From NCBI RefSeq assembly GCF_002954265.1, contig NZ_PPSL01000003.1, positions 186,001 to 250,000 of the forward strand: DNA of 64,000 nt. Reading direction: 5' to 3'. Of this stretch, positions 59,238 to 64,000 are shown piece by piece. The position numbers and the translations under genes are program-made. How positions within the stretch are numbered: position 1 is the first letter of the stretch; every line of letters begins with the position of its first letter. Under the pieces are notes generated by a model, which saw only the letters and a list, made by a program, of their open reading frames with translations, was not told the DNA's origin and made no database searches. The DNA comes from Flavipsychrobacter stenotrophus. GTDB taxonomy: Bacteria > Bacteroidota > Bacteroidia > Chitinophagales > Chitinophagaceae.

Positions 59238-62200
59238 CTATCGCTTGACCAGCTTCTCTCTCAGGGTTGTTTTAGCTGATGTTATAGTAACGAAATAAGT
59301 GCTTGCTGCATAGTCAGACAGGTCTATCCTGATGTTCCTGTCAGCATTACTGCCGGCAGTTTGCTTCAAGACTGTCCTGCCATACATATCAGTTACCATC
59401 AGGGTAGCAGGCTCATTCATTTCAGGCAGTGATACAATGAATAAACCTGTTGTAGGATTAGGGTAAAGAGCAATAGCTGGTTGATTTGTGCCAACATTAT
59501 TTACCGCCACTATAGAATCACATATCGCCGGGGTATACACCGTTATTTGCCTTATGGCTGTATCGGTATTGCAGGCATTAGTGATCGTATAAGTCACTGT
59601 AGCAATTCCCGACGCCAAACCGGTGAGCGCACCGCCTGTTGTAACCGAGGCGTAAGTTGTATCTGAACTCCATGTACCAGGAAAGGATGATGACCCGAGC
59701 ATAATGGTTGAGCCTATACACACACCTGCCGGAACTGTAACACTATCGGCAATTGCAGGCGCCATAACATTAATACTCACTGAGTCGGTAGCAGTACCGC
59801 AACTATTGGTTACCGAATAATAAACTGTTGCTATCCCAGGCGAGAGACCTGTGGCAAGTCCACCACTGCTGATAATTAATGTGGCTGACGGCGAACTTGT
59901 CCATGCTCCGCTCAGTACCGAGCTTGTCAATGTGATAGCACTACCATCGCATACTACAGACGGACCGCTTATAGTGCCGGCATTTGGTGCGGGGGATACT
60001 GCCACAACTGTTATGGCAGACGCTGTTCCGCAACTGTTGGTAACAGTATATGATATAATTGTTGAGCCGGTTGTTATGCCCAGCACAACGCCGCCGCTGC
60101 TCACCGTAGCCACCAATGGTGCATAACTGCTCCACACCCCTCCGGTAACCGATTCGCTAAGTGTTAGGTGTGCGCCAACGCAAACAATAGAACTGCCAGA
60201 GATAATACCGGCAGCCGGTGCAGGCCCTACAGTTACTGTTCTTGTAGCTGCAACCGATCCGCAGCTATTGGTTATGGTATAAGAGATAGTAGTAGTGCCG
60301 CCCGATACGCCCGTGACTATGCCTAATGCATTTACCGTTGCTATGGCGGTCGATACACTACTCCACACACCACCGGTAGTAACATCAAAAAGCAATGTAG
60401 TAGCACCAGCACACACTGCTGCTGTTCCTGTAATTGGTGCTACTGAACCTATTCCGGTAACGGTAACTGCCATTGTATCCACAGCTGTGCCGCATGCGTT
60501 TGTTACAGTGTAAGAGATAATAGCAGCACCACCTGCCGATAGTCCTCCTGTTATTACCCCGCTGCTGTTTACAGATACTGTGCCCGGCGCGCTACTACTC
60601 CATGAGCCACCGGTAACAGAGGCGGCCAGGGAAGCGGTACTACCTGAACAAACAAATCCTGAGCCGGTTATTGATCCCGCAGAAGGTGTTGAAATAATTG
60701 TCATCAATGCAGATGAAGTATCTGTACCACAGGTATTTGTTACTACATATAAAATTGTATCCACGCCGGTTGCAACGCCGGTTACTACTCCGGTGCTGTT
60801 TATTGTTGCAATAGCAGGTGTGGTATTCATCCATATACCCCCTGCAGGTGTAGCAGTCAATGCAGAGGTTGCACCTATACATACGTTTGTAGTACCGGTT
60901 ATTGCACCCGCCCCCGGCAATGCATTTACTACAATTGCCACAGACGCTGTATCTGCACCACAGCCATTGGTGACAATATATAAAATAGTATTAGCACCGG
61001 CCGAAACAGGTGTCACCATTCCACTGCTGTTTATCGTAGCTATCGCCGTCAGCAAGCTTATCCAGGCTCCTCCGGCAACGGTGTCAGCAAGTGCTCCTCC
61101 GGTACCCATACAAAATGTAGTAGTCCCGGTTATACCGCCTGCAAAAGGAGCAGGATTAACAGTCAGAACAGCGGTATCAGAAATCGTACCGCAGCTATTG
61201 GTGATCGTGTAAGATATCAATGTCATCCCAGCAAGTACCCCCGTTACCTGTCCACCGGAGTTAACTGTTGCGATACTCAGAGCGCTGCTTACCCACGTGC
61301 CACCCGGCGTTCCGGCGCTAAGCGTCACGGTCGTTCCGGCACATACAGAGGTAGCGCCTGATATCACACCTGGCACAGGTAAAGGATTTATGGTAAGGTC
61401 AATGCCATTATTTGTACCTGTTACATTGGGTATCGAACCGGTTACCCTGATACGGTAGTTACCCCCGGGCAATGTACCCACAGGTATGACCGCAGAAATA
61501 GTATCAGAGACGACGCCTGTAAGGCTTCCTATAGCTACCGGCAAGGCAAAAGAGCCTGAAGCATCTGAAAGTTCAGCAGTAAAAATATTTCCGGCATGAA
61601 AGGTACCTGCCGCAGTGAAGGGAACATCTATTGTATCTCCCTGGCAAAAAGTGGTAATAGCAAATGTATCGGTGGTTATCGACAGATCTGATATTTTAAC
61701 AAGAAATGCATCGGAAGAACCGCCGAAGGCTGTCTGGAAGGCGCCCGTAGTTGCTACTCCTGTGGACGACTGTGTAAAACCAGACATATACACACTGCCG
61801 GAACCATCGTATGCACACCCGAAGGCAGTTTCAGTAGCGTTGCCGCCAAAATAACTACCCCACTGTCTTGCGCCCGTGGAGTCGAACTTGGCAATAAATG
61901 CATCTGAAGTGCCGGTCAGGGCTGTCTGGAAACCATCAGGTGTGGCCACGTTAGCGGCAGATTGCGAATTGCCTGCAACGTAAATATTAGCTGTATAATT
62001 GTCAATTGTGCAGCCTGCTACACCATCGGTCCCGCTACCCCCATAGTAGGTTGACCATGCAATGTTGCCTGCTGAATCGAACTTGGCAATAAATCCGTCC
62101 GTGCCACCTCCATTCGATATCTGAAAAGCTCCCGGGGTAGCTATACCCGTGGTAGAAGTGGTTATTCCCGCCAGGTAAACATTTCGTCGGCTATCAGTTG

Positions 62201-63830
62201 TGCAGCTATAGCCTCCTGCCTCATTTCCTCCTCCCCCAAAGTAGGTGCCCCAGAGTGGAACACCGGCAGGATCGAACTTAATCAGGCAGGCATCAGATGT
62301 GCCACCACCAAATGCAGTTTGATGAGCGCCGGCTGTGCTTATTCCGGTAGTCGACGTTGTATAAAAGGTGATATATAATTTATCAGACGCATCAACTGAA
62401 CACATATTTCCATAGTTGCCCGTTTCGGTGCCTGCACCGCCGTAATAGGTAGCCCAGAGGATCGATCCGGAAGGGCTGAATTTAGCCACATACGCATCAG
62501 TAAGTCCGTTCAGTATTGTCTGGTAAGCACCGGTTGTTGCAACTCCCGTTGTGGAGTTGGTGGTGCCGGAAATATAAACATTTCCTGTTGCATCAGAAGC
62601 GCAGCCCCATAAATATTCTGCACCGGAGCCACCAAAATAAGTTGCCCATAATCGGGTACCCGATGAGCTGAATTTCACCAGGCAGGCATCCGAGGCAGTT
62701 CCTGAAAGAGCAGTCTGATATGCACCGGGTGTTGACATACCGGAGGCCGAATTTGTTAGGCAAGCCAAAAATATATTGCCGCTCATATCAACCGCGCAAG
62801 AGCCTGCAGTTTCCTGTCCGGCTCCTCCGTAATAGGTTACCCAAAGCGGGTTGCCCAACGCATCGAATTTGGCAAGGACCGCATCGCCTGTTCCCCCTCC
62901 AAAAGTGGTCTGAAACCCGCCCGTGGTCGCAATACCTGCAACCGAAGCAGATAGGCCTGACACATAAACATTACCAGACAGATCAACCCTCGTGCTGTTG
63001 AATAAGTCTAAAGCAGAGTTTCCGTAGTAAGTAGACCATGTAACTGCCGGGTCTATCGTAAGCGTTGCTTTTTTTTCAAATGCAGCTATGATAAAACCTA
63101 TAGTACCGTCAGTATTCTTATGGAAGCGGGTTGTGATGGGTTGGCCATCCGCAAAGCTTACCGGTGCCTGCTCCTTAATTGCTCCCAACCTCGTGTGCAT
63201 CAGTAATTCACCGTTCGCCGATATTTCCACGTCATCAGCATCTTTTATTGCGAGCTTTATTTGGTCAGTGTTGCCACCCGGCCTTACTACAAAATCGTAC
63301 TTAAGGCTGTTGCCTTTAGAATATATTACCCAGTCAATATTAGGATAAACATTTTCATAAACAAGCTTTCTGTATGTGCTTACATTGGTTATCCCGTCGG
63401 GGCAATTGGACAGATAAAAATTGTCTTTTCTGCCGGCAATCATTTCCTTACGCACCATCGCATGCGGGTTAGCACCTATTAACTGAACGGTGAGCAGAAA
63501 TGTTTGTGTCTCTGTCTGCACACCGTTGTTATTTATATCACTGACTAAAGGGTCGTACCCTTCAGGGTATTTCGTTTTTGAGAACTGGTAAGCTATCCCG
63601 GTAGCTGTAAGATATACATTGGTGCTCGCGCTATGGGCTGTAAATAATATATCAGGTCTCGGCGCGCCCGCCATATCTGCTACCTGGCCAAGATTTGGGG
63701 TAAATAATAATTCAAATTTGAATTTATCCGTCGCAGCATCGCCCTTTGCATGAGCAGGGACTAAAGTAGAGATAAGGCAAATTCCAACTACACAGATCAC
63801 TTTTGTAAAAAGATAAAAGACTTTGTTCAT
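59238..63830 (-). CDS. 1,530-residue T9SS-exported SBBP/Ig-like protein, paralogue of the downstream giant
   Basis: Signal peptide (VICVVGICLISTLVPAHA), the same head domain as the 3,114-residue neighbour (LLFTPNLGQVADM, YPNIDWVIYS, YDFVVRPGGNTDQI), and seven SBBP repeats (~270-760; WSTYYGNSALD to WGSYFGGNATE). One Ig-like unit with 'VPFTAAGTFHAGNIFTAELS' also occurs in the neighbour. It then has eight tandem ~85-residue BIG2-like units ('ITGTTNVCIGATSALTATP', 'GGIWMNTTPAIATINSTGVV', 'VTNTCGTDT') and ends with a type A sorting domain (LYPNPTTGLF...TLREKLVKR). It is 146 bp upstream of the neighbour on the same strand. The two look like a tandem duplication with different middle parts. Likely a surface adhesin or scaffold. 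Confidence 0.9.
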   Translation of the reverse strand: MNKVFYLFTKVICVVGICLISTLVPAHAKGDAATDKFKFELLFTPNLGQVADMAGAPRPDILFTAHSASTNVYLTATGIAYQFSKTKYPEGYDPLVSDINNNGVQTETQTFLLTVQLIGANPHAMVRKEMIAGRKDNFYLSNCPDGITNVSTYRKLVYENVYPNIDWVIYSKGNSLKYDFVVRPGGNTDQIKLAIKDADDVEISANGELLMHTRLGAIKEQAPVSFADGQPITTRFHKNTDGTIGFIIAAFEKKATLTIDPAVTWSTYYGNSALDLFNSTRVDLSGNVYVSGLSASVAGIATTGGFQTTFGGGTGDAVLAKFDALGNPLWVTYYGGAGQETAGSCAVDMSGNIFLACLTNSASGMSTPGAYQTALSGTASDACLVKFSSSGTRLWATYFGGSGAEYLWGCASDATGNVYISGTTNSTTGVATTGAYQTILNGLTDAYVAKFSPSGSILWATYYGGAGTETGNYGNMCSVDASDKLYITFYTTSTTGISTAGAHQTAFGGGTSDACLIKFDPAGVPLWGTYFGGGGNEAGGYSCTTDSRRNVYLAGITTSTTGIATPGAFQISNGGGTDGFIAKFDSAGNIAWSTYYGGSGTDGVAGCTIDNYTANIYVAGNSQSAANVATPDGFQTALTGTSDAFIAKFDSTGARQWGSYFGGNATETAFGCAYDGSGSVYMSGFTQSSTGVATTGAFQTAFGGSSDAFLVKISDLSITTDTFAITTFCQGDTIDVPFTAAGTFHAGNIFTAELSDASGSFALPVAIGSLTGVVSDTISAVIPVGTLPGGNYRIRVTGSIPNVTGTNNGIDLTINPLPVPGVISGATSVCAGTTVTLSAGTPGGTWVSSALSIATVNSGGQVTGVLAGMTLISYTITNSCGTISDTAVLTVNPAPFAGGITGTTTFCMGTGGALADTVAGGAWISLLTAIATINSSGMVTPVSAGANTILYIVTNGCGADTASVAIVVNALPGAGAITGTTNVCIGATSALTATPAGGIWMNTTPAIATINSTGVVTGVATGVDTILYVVTNTCGTDTSSALMTIISTPSAGSITGSGFVCSGSTASLAASVTGGSWSSSAPGTVSVNSSGVITGGLSAGGAAIISYTVTNACGTAVDTMAVTVTGIGSVAPITGTAAVCAGATTLLFDVTTGGVWSSVSTAIATVNALGIVTGVSGGTTTISYTITNSCGSVAATRTVTVGPAPAAGIISGSSIVCVGAHLTLSESVTGGVWSSYAPLVATVSSGGVVLGITTGSTIISYTVTNSCGTASAITVVAVSPAPNAGTISGPSVVCDGSAITLTSSVLSGAWTSSPSATLIISSGGLATGLSPGIATVYYSVTNSCGTATDSVSINVMAPAIADSVTVPAGVCIGSTIMLGSSSFPGTWSSDTTYASVTTGGALTGLASGIATVTYTITNACNTDTAIRQITVYTPAICDSIVAVNNVGTNQPAIALYPNPTTGLFIVSLPEMNEPATLMVTDMYGRTVLKQTAGSNADRNIRIDLSDYAASTYFVTITSAKTTLREKLVKR

Positions 63831-64000
63831 GATAACACACTTTAGGTTTTAATTATGCAATATTAAATAGCAAAATATTGCTGCATGTCGGTTTACCCGT
63901 TATCACCACGCTAAGAAATTGTTTACTCGCGCAGACCGGGCTGAAGAAATAGTATAAACATAACATGCAAACTCTTCACTATTGGCACGGCAGGCTGGGC

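Overview
The window looks like chromosome from a Bacteroidota bacterium, probably Chitinophagaceae or a close relative. Several secreted proteins end in type IX secretion system (T9SS) type A sorting domains. Candidate -7 promoter boxes fit the Bacteroidota TAnnTTTG form. SBBP/Ig-like giant proteins and the RHS-like surface-protein family are typical of this phylum. No rRNA, complete tRNA or CRISPR array was seen, and the window is almost entirely secreted/surface protein genes plus two small integrase-bearing elements. Family names come from recognition of motifs by eye; no search was run.

Region 1 (1-15,433, minus strand) is one tightly spaced operon of at least eight genes, transcribed right to left from a TATATTTG box near 15,428. 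Its order is: secreted unknown protein, coiled-coil/outer-membrane-barrel protein, secreted Ig-like (TANFOR-like) protein, Skp/OmpH-like periplasmic protein, lipoprotein, a 2,170-residue RHS-like giant, a LolA-like secreted protein, and a second giant that runs off the left edge. I read it as a delivery and assembly set for two RHS-like surface giants. Two of its genes carry apparent one-base frameshifts, and one of these hides the signal peptide of the barrel protein.

Region 2 (16,234-25,798, plus strand) holds four genes: an NHL-repeat protein, a 1,993-residue BNR/beta-helix protein, a small membrane protein and an Ig-like protein. Three of them carry T9SS-type C-termini, and two strong intrinsic terminators separate the units.

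Region 3 (26,116-30,353, minus) is a compact integrative element: tyrosine recombinase, zinc-ribbon protein, a replication initiator resembling the filamentous-phage II/X family, a stand-alone viroplasmin-domain protein and an excisionase-like HTH protein. Its right side is a 1-kb non-coding zone rich in dyads.

Region 4 (31,345-43,315, plus) is one huge adhesin-like gene of about 3,915 residues with 22 tandem ~90-residue repeats. It is split by a single-base frameshift at 34,250-34,253 and followed 18 bp later by a tiny secreted cysteine-rich protein. A degenerate ~140-bp direct repeat (70-75% identity by eye) lies on each side of this gene pair.

Region 5 (43,749-46,751, minus) is a second integrase module with two proteins of unknown function. 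It is followed by ~750 bp of non-coding DNA with several long dyads, including a nested stem structure at 47,201-47,312.

Region 6 (47,532-49,636, plus) has a DUF4352-like lipoprotein and a MORN-like repeat protein. Region 7 (49,747-63,830, minus) has two paralogous giant T9SS proteins (3,114 and 1,530 residues), each with an N-terminal domain followed by seven SBBP-type repeats.

Three genes need exactly one extra base to be intact (near 3,306, 14,508 and 34,250). Whether these are assembly errors, phase-variable tracts or programmed shifts is the main open question.
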